Origin: an uncultured Anaerobutyricum sp.
Lineage (GTDB): Bacteria; Bacillota; Clostridia; Lachnospirales; Lachnospiraceae
Direction: 5' to 3'
Length of the DNA stretch: 28,641 nt
NCBI RefSeq assembly: GCF_934307085.1
Contig: NZ_CAKRCF010000037.1
Location: forward strand, 1 to 28,641
The notes under the pieces were generated by a model, which did not search any database, was not told where the DNA came from, and was given only the letters and a program-made list of their open reading frames with translations. The translations under genes and the position numbers were made by a program. Positions within the stretch are counted from its first letter, which is position 1, and every line of letters begins with the position of its first letter. This document shows positions 1 to 6,662 of the stretch, piece after piece.

Positions 1-1
1 G

Positions 2-394
2 TCGGGTAAGAGTGTATTATTAGTTGAGGATAATGAGCTTAATCTGGAAATTGCAAAAATGCTGCTGGAAGATGAAACGATGGTTGTGACTACGGCAGAA
101 AATGGAAAGGAGGCTGTGGATATTGTTTCTAAATCAGTTCCAGGCAGATTTGATTTTATTTTTATGGATATCATGATGCCGGTGATGGATGGATTAGAAG
201 CAACCAGACAGATAAGGATGTTGAACCGTATAGATACAAAAGAGATACCAATCATTGCTATGACAGCTAATGCATTTCAGGATGATATCAGAGGCTGCAT
301 AGATGCCGGAATGAATGCGCATATTGCAAAACCGATTGACAGTAAAAAAATAGAGGATACTTTGCAACTGATTTTAAAGCAGAAAATACAATAA
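2..394 (+). CDS. Response-regulator receiver (REC) domain, 5'-truncated by the window edge
   Basis: The open frame runs in from base 2 and ends with TAA at 392-394. The 130 visible residues are one complete CheY-like receiver domain: the acidic pocket LLVEDNE comes first, the phospho-acceptor aspartate lies in [13 protein letters not shown], the switch threonine in IIAMTANAF and the conserved lysine in AKPID. Nothing follows it. The domain probably ends a hybrid sensor histidine kinase, because these C-terminal REC domains carry the [14 protein letters not shown] signature and no output domain. A stand-alone CheY-like regulator is less likely. An internal ATG at base 59 lies within the first helix of the fold and would remove the acidic pocket, so it is not the start. 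The function of the parent protein cannot be seen here. Confidence 0.85.
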   Translation, partial: SGKSVLLVEDNELNLEIAKMLLEDETMVVTTAENGKEAVDIVSKSVPGRFDFIFMDIMMPVMDGLEATRQIRMLNRIDTKEIPIIAMTANAFQDDIRGCIDAGMNAHIAKPIDSKKIEDTLQLILKQKIQ

Positions 395-522
395 GACAAT
401 TTCGCTTGTCAGAAAAGAAAGAAAAATGATGAGTAACAAAAATAAAAGCAGAATTATGATGTAGACAGCATTAGATGTTAAAAATAATAAAAGTTATTAT
501 AAATAAAAAGTAGGAGATTATA

Positions 523-903
523 GTGTTATATTTAGATGATATGTTATATGAAATAGAGGAAAATGAGATATGGTCTTTTGATTATAATGTAATGGAGGGA
601 ATAATATATTTATCGTTAGTTAATCCGTATACAGCTCAAAGGCATGAAATGAAAATAGAAAAAATATATAATATTTTCTTTGTGCATAATGCAAATAAAA
701 AAGAAAAAGAAAGTATAGACTATTATCCCTTTGTAGAAATGTCATATATTGGAACAGACAAAATTAAATTTTCATTAAAAAAAATTAAACTATTAAAAGG
801 TTATAATTTGGAATTTAATTTAATTATTGAACTTTACACAGATAAGATGTTTATAAGTGCTGAGAATATAGTAATTGATGGCGAAAAATATACGCTTCCC
901 TAA
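523..903 (+). CDS. Hypothetical 126-residue protein, possible immunity-type orphan
   Basis: I do not recognise the family. The start is GTG at 523 with TAGGAGA at 511-517 as ribosome-binding site, about six bases away. The product is soluble and acidic, with no signal peptide or membrane segment. It is rich in Ile, Tyr, Glu and Asn and shows alternating beta-type strands (for example IIYLSLVNPY and LEFNLIIELY). Base composition is markedly AT-rich, like the other small genes up to about 3.1 kb. It stands alone between the REC gene and an insertion-sequence remnant. Small orphan proteins of this size in AT-rich, transposon-littered stretches are often immunity proteins of polymorphic toxins, but that is context-based inference with no toxin visible in the window. 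Confidence 0.6.
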   Translation: MLYLDDMLYEIEENEIWSFDYNVMEGIIYLSLVNPYTAQRHEMKIEKIYNIFFVHNANKKEKESIDYYPFVEMSYIGTDKIKFSLKKIKLLKGYNLEFNLIIELYTDKMFISAENIVIDGEKYTLP

Positions 904-966
904 GGAGAAAATCTTTAATGTATAGAAAAAGCGGAACTTGCTGTTTGTTACAACTGAATTAAGTTT

Positions 967-1638
967 CACTAGTTTACAACTTTATAAATGATAGACTTGT
1001 TGATGAATCAGCTGTTTTAAGGATTTTGTCATAGCATTTGACATACGGTAACTTCCGGTCTGGTTCAATGGTGCTTTATCCCCATGACAGGTACGCAGAG
1101 CATGACACTCACAAAGCAGTGTCTATTCAGATAGTTGGAACCGTTGTGTGCGACATGGTCAAACAGTTTTGAAACATTTTCAAATTTTGTGCCAAATTTA
1201 GATACCATCGTATCATCCACACACAGAAATACAGGTTGCATCTGCAATGAATCCGGTATCAGATTCAAAGCAATCCTGACAGTAGTATTCATAAATCAGG
1301 AATAATCAACCATTGCATAGGAACATGCATAATAAAATACATTCAGTGATTTTCTCCGTTATTCCGGATAAAAAATGCTGATACAGAAACCGGATGGAAT
1401 GTGCGGATTCTAAGGTCAGTATGGATAATATCAGCAGAAATAAGGTATCTGCTGTCGGAACAGAAAAAGTTTCAAAATAAATCAAAAAATATTGATGAAG
1501 TCTATCAATCAGTGTTTTTTCATTGTATAATGTTTTTGTCATACAGGGTCACTTTCCTTTGTAATATTTTGTGCTAAATTCATTATACATCAGAAAGTCC
1601 TGTACGATATTTTTTTATGAAAAAATTGTAAAGTGGTG
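967..1638 (-). mobile_element. Internally deleted insertion sequence with both terminal repeats
   Basis: A DDE-type transposase remnant (minus strand) is bracketed by imperfect inverted repeats. The left end CACTAGTTTACAACTTT lies at 967-983. The right end at 1622-1638 reads CACCACTTTACAATTTT on the minus strand, which is 14 of 17 matches. The unit is only about 670 bp, whereas an IS of this type should be well over 1 kb, so the middle of the transposase is missing. I could not identify a target-site duplication with confidence. It is inactive but keeps ends that a related transposase could recognise. Confidence 0.55.
982..1542 (-). pseudogene. Degraded IS4-like DDE transposase, frameshifted and internally deleted
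   Basis: Reading on the minus strand, translation begins at ATG 1540-1542 behind AAAGGAAAG and gives an N-terminal transposase segment ending HFLSGITEK. One extra base at about 1356 throws the frame. The correct frame continues as SLNVFYYACSYAMVDYS, meets an in-frame TGA near 1296, then resumes as MNTTVRIALNLIPDSL and the catalytic-type motif FLCVDDTMVSKFGTKFENVSKLFDHV, where the DD/D region is typical of IS4-like enzymes. A second frame change near 1085 leads to KAPLNQTGSYRMSNAM and a stop at 982-984. About half of a normal 350-450-residue transposase remains. It is nonfunctional. The IS4-like assignment rests on the VDDT context and is moderate. Confidence 0.7.
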
Positions 1639-1696
1639 TAATATGTATTTAAATTAAATCTTTAATTTAAGAGTATATATTTTAAGAGAGGATGAA

Positions 1697-2443
1697 ATGG
1701 AGTTTCAAGTAATATATTCTAGAAAAATTGAGGGATCAGTATCCGCATTTACCGGAGTTATATTTGCTTTTCAGTATGGTCTTACCAGAGAAACAGTAGC
1801 AGAAAATTTTTCAAGGACAGGTATAGATTGGAGCGAATTTATATTATATGTGTCAATAGGCCTTCTTCTTATTTTCCTATTTTGGAACGATGATTATATT
1901 TTATCAACAGAGGGGGTTACATTTCGAAGAGTTATTTTTTATAAAAAACATAAATGGAGTGAATTTCCATATTGTGGAGTTTGTTATGATAACTATAAAT
2001 ATTCAATTGATAAAAATGAGAAATTATTGTATTTTTCTAAGAAACCAGAATCAGATAGGAAATTTGAGGAGAGATATAATACCATAGAGTATACACCTGA
2101 GGTAGAAGCGATTTTTCAAATCTATCATCCACAAATGCCAGATCCAGACTGGGAGTTTTGGAAGAACGAACTAAAAGATACAAAAATATGGAAGGAAATA
2201 GATGTTAATAATTATAAACGAAAAATTTTGAAATATGATATTGCTCAATCTGTTCCTTTTTTACTCGTAGTATGTGCTTTAAAATTTGCAGAGAATTATT
2301 ATGTACCAGTGGCAATGATAATAGGTGCACTTGCATTATCATATAGTCCAGTTGTAAAAAAATGGCATAATAAAGTACTGGAACTTACAAGAGAATATCA
2401 GAGAGCTGCATTATGTCAATTGATTGCGGAAAGATGCACTTAA
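1697..2443 (+). CDS. Hypothetical four-helix membrane protein, 248 residues
   Basis: Start ATG 1697 follows AGAGAGGA at 1685-1692. The protein has hydrophobic segments at roughly residues 12-30 and 45-63, a soluble central region (about 65-180), and a second hydrophobic pair at about 185-222. The central part begins DDYILSTEGVTFRRVIFYKKHKWSEF, which looks like a PH-like (bPH) beta-sheet module as found in small bacterial membrane proteins, but this is judged by eye. The gene is AT-rich and isolated between an IS remnant and a DUF7336-like gene. Membrane proteins with this plan do occur as immunity proteins, but no function can be assigned from the sequence. Confidence 0.65.
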   Translation: MEFQVIYSRKIEGSVSAFTGVIFAFQYGLTRETVAENFSRTGIDWSEFILYVSIGLLLIFLFWNDDYILSTEGVTFRRVIFYKKHKWSEFPYCGVCYDNYKYSIDKNEKLLYFSKKPESDRKFEERYNTIEYTPEVEAIFQIYHPQMPDPDWEFWKNELKDTKIWKEIDVNNYKRKILKYDIAQSVPFLLVVCALKFAENYYVPVAMIIGALALSYSPVVKKWHNKVLELTREYQRAALCQLIAERCT

Positions 2444-2447
2444 AAAT

Positions 2448-2546
2448 ATGGAGATTATGTATAATGCATCAGAGAATTATGAAGGATGGTTAATAGAAAG
2501 TATGATTCTTTTGTATGAGAATCATAAGCAAAATGAAGAAATTTAG
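2448..2546 (+). pseudogene. Short ORF (32 codons), probable C-terminal gene remnant
   Basis: An open frame starting ATG 2448 encodes an acidic peptide that looks protein-like (MEIMYNASENYEGWLIESMI and onward) and ends with TAG at 2544-2546. It begins five bases after the stop of the preceding gene in another frame, without a clear ribosome-binding site. It may be the tail of a lost gene, or chance coding-like sequence in AT-rich DNA. Confidence 0.25.
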
Positions 2547-2614
2547 GATTCAACAAAGCCAGTGAAATGAAGAATTTTTATTGAACATGAAATTAAAAAG
2601 AATAGAGAGAAAAA

Positions 2615-3049
2615 ATGAAATGCTATTTGATGTATCACATACATGTATTTAAAGATGAAACTATGGATTATAAAATAATAGGGGTTTTTACATCTTATGA
2701 TAAAGCGTTGGATGTGAAGGAGAAATATAGTAGTGAACTGCTAGGATTTAAGGATTATCCCAGTGGATTTCGTATTGAAGAATTTGAAGTTGTAGGATTA
2801 GATGTGGCTAAGCAAAGAACAGTATATGTTATCTTTACTTATATTTATAAAGATGGAGAGGAGGAAGAATTGTCAGTAATAAAAATAGTTAGAAATAAAA
2901 AAGAATTTAAAAAATTTATTAAGAAATACAAATCAAAATATAAAATAAAAAAAAATCAATATTTTGAATATGAAGAGCACAATTTAAATGAAAAATGCTG
3001 GCAGGAAGGATTCATAACGTATGATTGTAAATATGAAGGGAATATATGA
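2615..3049 (+). CDS. DUF7336-like small protein, 144 residues
   Basis: Start ATG 2615 follows AGAGAGAAAAA, a purine-rich weak Shine-Dalgarno. The N-terminal half matches the pattern I know from DUF7336-type proteins: MYHIHVFKDE, then KIIGVFTSYDKALDVKEKY, then GFKDYPSGFRIEEFEV. The closing WQEGF usual for the family is present, but pushed to the far C-terminus (about residues 128-132) by a roughly 60-residue insertion containing a second strand VYVIFTYIYKDGEEE, as if the domain were duplicated or interrupted. There is no membrane segment. The family has no firmly known function and is often met among small immunity-type genes. The family call is moderate, and the insertion is what the sequence shows. 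Confidence 0.6.
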   Translation: MKCYLMYHIHVFKDETMDYKIIGVFTSYDKALDVKEKYSSELLGFKDYPSGFRIEEFEVVGLDVAKQRTVYVIFTYIYKDGEEEELSVIKIVRNKKEFKKFIKKYKSKYKIKKNQYFEYEEHNLNEKCWQEGFITYDCKYEGNI

Positions 3050-3224
3050 TAAAAGAATATTAGAGAACTGAATTATGGCGATTGATTGTGGAAACACGAG
3101 AAAGGGAAAGGTTAATGAAAAAATATTAAAAAAGATTGAGTAAAGACTATATAGGACTCACGGCAAAAAAACGATAAAAGTTGTATCGGGTAACACTGGA
3201 GAAGAAATATTAGTGCTTGATAAA
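3050..3224 (+). other. Decayed intergenic stretch with interrupted reading frame
   Basis: No intact gene is visible. One frame from ATG 3075 runs 22 codons to TAA 3141-3143 and then stays open for another 43 codons (containing TIKVVSGNTGEEILVLDKLS) to TGA at 3273-3275, crossing into the IS91-type fragment. The second part has protein-like residue alternation, so this may be the wreck of another small gene. The evidence is weak. Confidence 0.2.
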
Positions 3225-3521
3225 TTATCGAATATAGACATAGAAACCATGCTTATGATCAGAATAACATTTTGATTTTACCTTTCTAAAAGAAGAAGCT
3301 AAGCAAGATTCTAATTCATTAAGCAATGCCGTGCGAAAAGCGTTACGCAGATAAGTGTAGTTGAAATATTTGACGTGACGCCAAAAACCATCATCACTGT
3401 AGCCACCTTCGGAAATGAGACAGTGAATGTGTGGATTCCATTTGAGATCCCTGCCAAAAGTATGAAGAACCATGATATAGCCAGGAGTGAAATTTCTGGA
3501 TTTATTCATTTTAAAGAACAT
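3225..3521 (-). pseudogene. IS91-type (Y2/HUH) transposase fragment
   Basis: The minus-strand frame encodes FTPGYIMVLHTFGRDLKWNPHIHCLISEGG, the characteristic core of IS91-family rolling-circle transposases. The HIH of PHIHCL is the metal-binding HUH motif. SDDGFWRHVKYFNYTYLRNAFRTALL and the SDHKHGFYVY segment follow, as in full-length relatives. The N-terminal zinc-binding region is missing, since the fragment begins at a junction with an unrelated gene at about 3521. The C-terminal part holding the catalytic tyrosines is also missing. It is a nonfunctional relic of about 98 codons out of the usual 350-400. A plus-strand frame over the same bases (3375-3521) is a shadow that happens to join the next feature. 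Confidence 0.8.
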
Positions 3522-3653
3522 ATGGGAAAAGCTGTCTCGAAATGGGAAAATGAAAGTGCTAAGCCTAAGATACAGACGATAAGAAAAATGGCTGCTTTAT
3601 GGGGAATCTCTGTAAAGTACATTTTAGAGCAAGGGAGGATATTAAGACTATGA
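3522..3653 (+). pseudogene. C-terminal half of an XRE-family helix-turn-helix regulator
   Basis: From about 3522 the plus-strand frame reads GKAVSKWENESAKPKIQTIRKMAALWGISVKYIL. This is the recognition helix (VSKWE) and the following helices of a Cro/C1-type HTH domain. The first half of the domain is absent: the sequence breaks into the IS91-type fragment directly upstream, so insertion or recombination has replaced it. The gene ends TGA 3651-3653 and overlaps the ATG of the next gene as ATGA, so an intact ancestor was probably translationally coupled to the ATPase and may have regulated it. Confidence 0.65.
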
Positions 3654-4327
3654 GTATTACCAAAATAGTAATAACAGGCGGTCCATGTGCCGGAAAAACG
3701 ACAGGAATGAGTTGGATTCAAAATGCTTTTACAGAACGAGGTTACAGGGTTCTCTTCATATCGGAAACAGCGACAGAGTTGATTTCCGGAGGAGTTGCAC
3801 CGTGGATCTGTTCCAATAATACAGAATACCAGAAATGTCAGATGAAACTTCAGTTGGAGAAGGAAAAAGTATTTGAACAGGCAGCTGGAACAATGGATTC
3901 AGATAAAATATTGATTGTATGTGACAGAGGTACTTTAGATAATAAGGCATACATGACAGAGGCGGATTTTTCCCTTGTATTGAATGAACTTGGCTTAAAC
4001 GAAGTTGAATTGAGGGATGGCTATGATGCTGTATTCCATCTTGTTACTGCGGCAAAAGGTGCAGAGAAATTTTATACAACTGCAAATAACACTGCCAGAA
4101 CAGAAACTGTGGATGAAGCAGTTGTATTAGATGATAAGTTGATAGCAGCATGGACCGGACATCCACACCTTAGAATCATTGATAATTCATTAGGATTTGA
4201 AGAAAAGATGAAACATCTGATTGCTGAAATTGCAAACTTTTTAGGGGAACCTGAACCATATGAGATAGAAAGAAAATTCCTCTTGGTCCAATCAGGCGAT
4301 AATGGAAATAGAATTGTCAACCCCTGA
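3650..4327 (+). CDS. P-loop ATPase, remnant of an AAA-CYTH two-domain protein
   Basis: The start is ATG 3650, which overlaps the stop of the XRE fragment and follows AGGGAGG at 3632-3638. An upstream in-frame ATG would need to be translated through the HTH gene. The P-loop is GGPCAGKTT (residues about 10-18), followed by SETATELI and a Walker-B-like ILIVCDRGTLD. Intact relatives continue after about residue 200 into a CYTH triphosphate-tunnel domain that opens with EIERKFL. Here that opening is present (YEIERKFLLVQ, residues about 204-214), but the frame runs out 11 codons later. The CYTH fold is lost by an internal deletion (see 4302-4418). The ATPase half may still fold, but the gene is best treated as a probable pseudogene. 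Confidence 0.7.
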   Translation: MSITKIVITGGPCAGKTTGMSWIQNAFTERGYRVLFISETATELISGGVAPWICSNNTEYQKCQMKLQLEKEKVFEQAAGTMDSDKILIVCDRGTLDNKAYMTEADFSLVLNELGLNEVELRDGYDAVFHLVTAAKGAEKFYTTANNTARTETVDEAVVLDDKLIAAWTGHPHLRIIDNSLGFEEKMKHLIAEIANFLGEPEPYEIERKFLLVQSGDNGNRIVNP

Positions 4328-4418
4328 TGACGAAATCAGATTTCCTAAAATAGTTAAAGTTATACGTGAAGCAACAGAGGATGAACAATATAAAAATTCG
4401 TCATTGGCGAAAATATAG
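4302..4418 (+). pseudogene. Detached C-terminal end of the same CYTH domain
   Basis: In a frame shifted relative to the ATPase, bases 4302-4418 encode MEIELSTPDDEIRFPKIVKV and then IREATEDEQYKNSSLAK. This looks like the last strand and helix of CYTH-containing ATPases (an EIEL strand, then P-x-F/I-IKVIREVT-DD-xYxN-LA). The start EIERKFLL and this end are separated by only about 15 codons instead of the 100 or more expected. An out-of-frame deletion has therefore removed the domain interior. The match is from memory of the family pattern. Confidence 0.55.
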
Positions 4419-4444
4419 TATGACCAGACAACAGCGGAAGCTGA

Positions 4445-4582
4445 ATTGTTATCGGGTTATGCTTAGGCACAGTTATTGGACTTCTAATAGATAATCTTGG
4501 TCTTGGAATGTGTCTGGGAGTTATGATAGGTGTGAGCGTCGGTTCTGCAATCGATGCACTGAGAAAAAATAAAAAATCGTAG
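4445..4582 (+). pseudogene. 5'-truncated glycine-zipper membrane peptide
   Basis: The open frame from 4445 to TAG 4580-4582 encodes VIGLCLGTVIGLLIDNLGLG and then MCLGVMIGVSVGSAIDALRKNKKS. This is a pair of small-residue-rich transmembrane helices with GxxxG-type spacing, joined by IDN. It resembles short Lachnospiraceae membrane proteins of about 55-65 residues whose N-terminus (MKK... WLPIG) is missing here. No ATG or GTG with a ribosome-binding site precedes the first helix, and TGA at 4442-4444 closes the frame just upstream. Confidence 0.45.
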
Positions 4583-4592
4583 GAGTATAGGG

Positions 4593-5441
4593 ATGATGAT
4601 GAGAAAGAATAATATGTTTCGCAAATATGTACCGTCGCTTCTGTTATTTTTGGTATTTGAGATAGTAGCAATCACGTTGTGGCTTGCTAAGGATAACGTA
4701 TTTTATCTGTTGAATTTCAGCTACATAGGAGGCTGTCTTGCATTAGGAACAGCACTTTTTACTGATGGAAAATGCTATGCCAGACATTTCGTGCAATTGG
4801 CGGTGGGAAGTTATATGTTATTGTATCTTGGTATAATCTCCTGTGAAAATATGCAGATTGAAGGTTTTTGGTATTATTTGTTTCTGGGCGTTTTTGAGGC
4901 AGCAACAATCCATTATGCAGTAGCAAAGATTTGTGGTCCTTTGCTTTTTGGTCGGGGATGGTGTGGCTATGCCTGTTGGACGGCTATGGTACTGGAGTTT
5001 CTGCCTTATAAGCAGACGAAAAAGCCGCGAAGGGAAAAGTTAGGTGTTCTGCGGTATGTGATGTTTGTATTATCCCTGGCAGTGGTTCTCAGCCTGCTTT
5101 TGATGAAAATCAAAAATCTGGAGAAAATCATGTTCTGGATGTTCCTTATAGGAAATATATTTTACTATATTGTGGGCATTGTGTTGGCTTTTGTATTTAA
5201 AGATAACCGCGCATTCTGCAAATATCTGTGCCCGGTTACTGTGTTTCTCAAGCCAATGAGCTATTTTTCATTTTTGCGTGTCCATTGCGATGAAAATAAA
5301 TGTATTCATTGCGGCAAATGCCTGAAAGTTTGTCCAATGGATGTTGAAGTTAACAAAGAATCCCGTAAGCGAAAAAATGGGACAGAGTGCATTTTATGTT
5401 ACGAATGCACGAAAGTCTGTCCAACCAAAGCACTGCATTAG
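4593..5441 (+). CDS. NapH/MauN-like 4Fe-4S membrane protein
   Basis: ATG 4593 follows TAGGAGT at 4580-4586. Two further ATGs at 4596 and 4599 could also serve. The protein (282 residues) has five or six transmembrane helices. The membrane part carries FGRGWCGYACWTAM and CKYLCPV, the two cysteine pairs typical of the NapH/CcoG/RdxA-like polyferredoxin family. The C-terminal cytoplasmic tail has two complete 4Fe-4S motifs, CIHCGKCLKVCP and CILCYECTKVCP. It most likely passes electrons between a membrane donor and a cytoplasmic or extracytoplasmic partner. No nap, nos or fmn partner genes are present, so the substrate is unknown. The gene is monocistronic and ends at a bidirectional terminator facing the DegV gene. 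Confidence 0.85.
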   Translation: MMMRKNNMFRKYVPSLLLFLVFEIVAITLWLAKDNVFYLLNFSYIGGCLALGTALFTDGKCYARHFVQLAVGSYMLLYLGIISCENMQIEGFWYYLFLGVFEAATIHYAVAKICGPLLFGRGWCGYACWTAMVLEFLPYKQTKKPRREKLGVLRYVMFVLSLAVVLSLLLMKIKNLEKIMFWMFLIGNIFYYIVGIVLAFVFKDNRAFCKYLCPVTVFLKPMSYFSFLRVHCDENKCIHCGKCLKVCPMDVEVNKESRKRKNGTECILCYECTKVCPTKALH

Positions 5442-5452
5442 GAAAAATTTTA

Positions 5453-5488
5453 GGGGAAGATTTGACTCACATGAATCAAATCTTCCCC
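5453..5488. terminator. Bidirectional terminator between convergent genes
   Basis: There is a perfect 13-bp stem GGGGAAGATTTGA / TCAAATCTTCCCC with a 10-base loop. The plus strand is followed by TGTTTGG (weak U tract) and the minus strand by TAAAATTTTTCC (better U tract). It serves the convergent Fe-S protein and DegV genes. Confidence 0.85.
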
Positions 5489-5547
5489 TGTTTGGAACTA
5501 TCTATTTCCCAATAGCCCCTTCTATATATTCATACAGACCTGGTTTT

Positions 5548-6378
5548 CTAGGCTTCAAAACCGATGAGAAGGGAGCCTGGCTCTGCGTAATAACTGCAAA
5601 GGGCTCTTGTTTTTTGAATCTTTCCGTTGAAAATTCCAAATGTATTTTCAATCAATTTTTTTAATTCTAAAGAACCAGCTTCGTTATTGTTGTGAGCAAT
5701 GATGATTTTTCCATCTGTATAACCACACTCTTTAAGATGATTAATCAGTTTTTTTAATGCTCTTTTTTCTCCCCTGCATTTATCAAGCGGCAATAAAGTT
5801 CCTTCATCACTTGCCTTCCCAACGACTCTGACTCCTAATAAACCGATTCCGGCTGCAATTACCGGACTTATTCGTCCGTTCTTTGCAAAATTATTTAAAG
5901 ATGCCAGAGAAAAATACAGGTGTGTTTTATCTTTATATTCGAGAAGAGTTTTATAAATATCATCCGGAGCGAAACCAGCTTTTATGAGTTCTGCTATTTT
6001 TTCAATAAAAAGTGCAATTTCCGGTCCTGTAGATAAAGAATCTAAAACATATACCTTTCTACCGGTATGATTCTGTTCATAGATGTCCTTAGCGATAGCA
6101 GCACTGTTATATGTACCGGACAGGGAACTTGTAATGGTGATACAAAAGACAACATCGGCATCGCCAAACGCATTCTCCCATTCGTGAGGACTTGGGCTTG
6201 ATGTCGATGTCTTGCCTTTATAAGAAGAAAGATTCTCCTGCATAACTGTGAGATCAATCTTATCATCATCTATATAATCGTTCTCCCCTACGATTATATG
6301 AAGTGGAACAATTCCAAAATCTATATCAGGTAAAGTTAAAAGATTTGCAGATGAATCTGCAACGATTTTCATTTTCAT
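5548..6378 (-). CDS. DegV family fatty-acid-binding protein (FakB-like)
   Basis: Start ATG at 6378 on the minus strand, behind GGAGG. At 276 residues it is the normal DegV length. Recognisable motifs: KIVADSSANL at the N-terminus, TSTSSPSPHEW (the T-S-x-P-S-P motif that contacts the fatty-acid carboxylate), ITITSSLSGTYNSA, and VLDSLSTGPEIAL. The domain II motif LNNFAKNGRISPVIAAGIGLLGVRVV is also present, and the end is AEPGSLLIGFE. Characterised members bind a fatty acid and present it to FakA kinase for acyl-phosphate formation and phospholipid synthesis. The FakA partner is not in this window. It is divergent from the DUF1836 gene and has its own promoter. Confidence 0.92.
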   Translation of the reverse strand: MKMKIVADSSANLLTLPDIDFGIVPLHIIVGENDYIDDDKIDLTVMQENLSSYKGKTSTSSPSPHEWENAFGDADVVFCITITSSLSGTYNSAAIAKDIYEQNHTGRKVYVLDSLSTGPEIALFIEKIAELIKAGFAPDDIYKTLLEYKDKTHLYFSLASLNNFAKNGRISPVIAAGIGLLGVRVVGKASDEGTLLPLDKCRGEKRALKKLINHLKECGYTDGKIIIAHNNNEAGSLELKKLIENTFGIFNGKIQKTRALCSYYAEPGSLLIGFEA

Positions 6379-6442
6379 ATGTAACCTCCGTTAATAGTTT
6401 TAAATACTTTTATATCAGTTTTTAAAAAACCTATCAAAAAGT

Positions 6443-6471
6443 ATAGTAAACCATACATATGTGTTTGTCAA
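6443..6471 (-). promoter_or_regulatory. Promoter of the DegV gene
   Basis: On the minus strand, TTGACA (6466-6471) is followed after exactly 17 bases by TACTAT (6443-6448), about 65 bases before the DegV ATG. The spacer holds the ACATATGT palindrome. Confidence 0.75.
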
Positions 6472-6510
6472 GGTATTAAATAACTTTATTGCGGTTTTTT
6501 TATATCTGAT

Positions 6511-6577
6511 ATATAATAATGTTTCAGAATTACGGGAGCAGCGTTAGCTGCGAAGTAATTCGTGACATTATATAATA
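6511..6577 (+). promoter_or_regulatory. Extended foldback in the leader of the DUF1836 gene
   Basis: There are nested inverted repeats. The inner stem GCAGC/GCTGC has loop GTTA (6538-6551), the middle stem GAATTAC/GTAATTC sits at 6527-6533 and 6555-6561, and the outer AT arms are TATAATAATGT (6512-6522) against ACATTATATAATA (6565-6577). Together they form an imperfect hairpin of about 66 bases upstream of the DUF1836 gene. No U tract follows, so it is not an ordinary terminator. It could be a structured 5' leader, or a small foldback insertion. Confidence 0.45.
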
Positions 6578-6611
6578 AGTGGTATACTGCTAGGAAAAAG
6601 AGGTGAGTTAT

Positions 6612-6626
6612 TTGGCACTATGCCAA
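6612..6626. promoter_or_regulatory. Palindromic operator candidate TTGGCA-CTA-TGCCAA
   Basis: A perfect 6-bp dyad with a 3-base spacer sits 36 bases before the DUF1836 start. A dimeric HTH protein could bind it, and the adjacent DUF1836 product is the obvious candidate for autoregulation. This is inferred from symmetry and position only. Confidence 0.45.
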
Positions 6627-6662
6627 TGAGACAGTACCTCAGTCAGAAAGAAGGAATGTATT

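Noticed and set aside
395..410. GACAA/TTGTC hairpin after the REC gene
   Set aside because: Five-base AT-rich stem with no U tract; too weak to call a terminator.
3375..3653. Plus-strand 92-codon ORF
   Set aside because: Its first half is the reverse of the IS91-type fragment and only the part from 3522 is real (XRE tail); the whole is a chimeric frame, not a gene.
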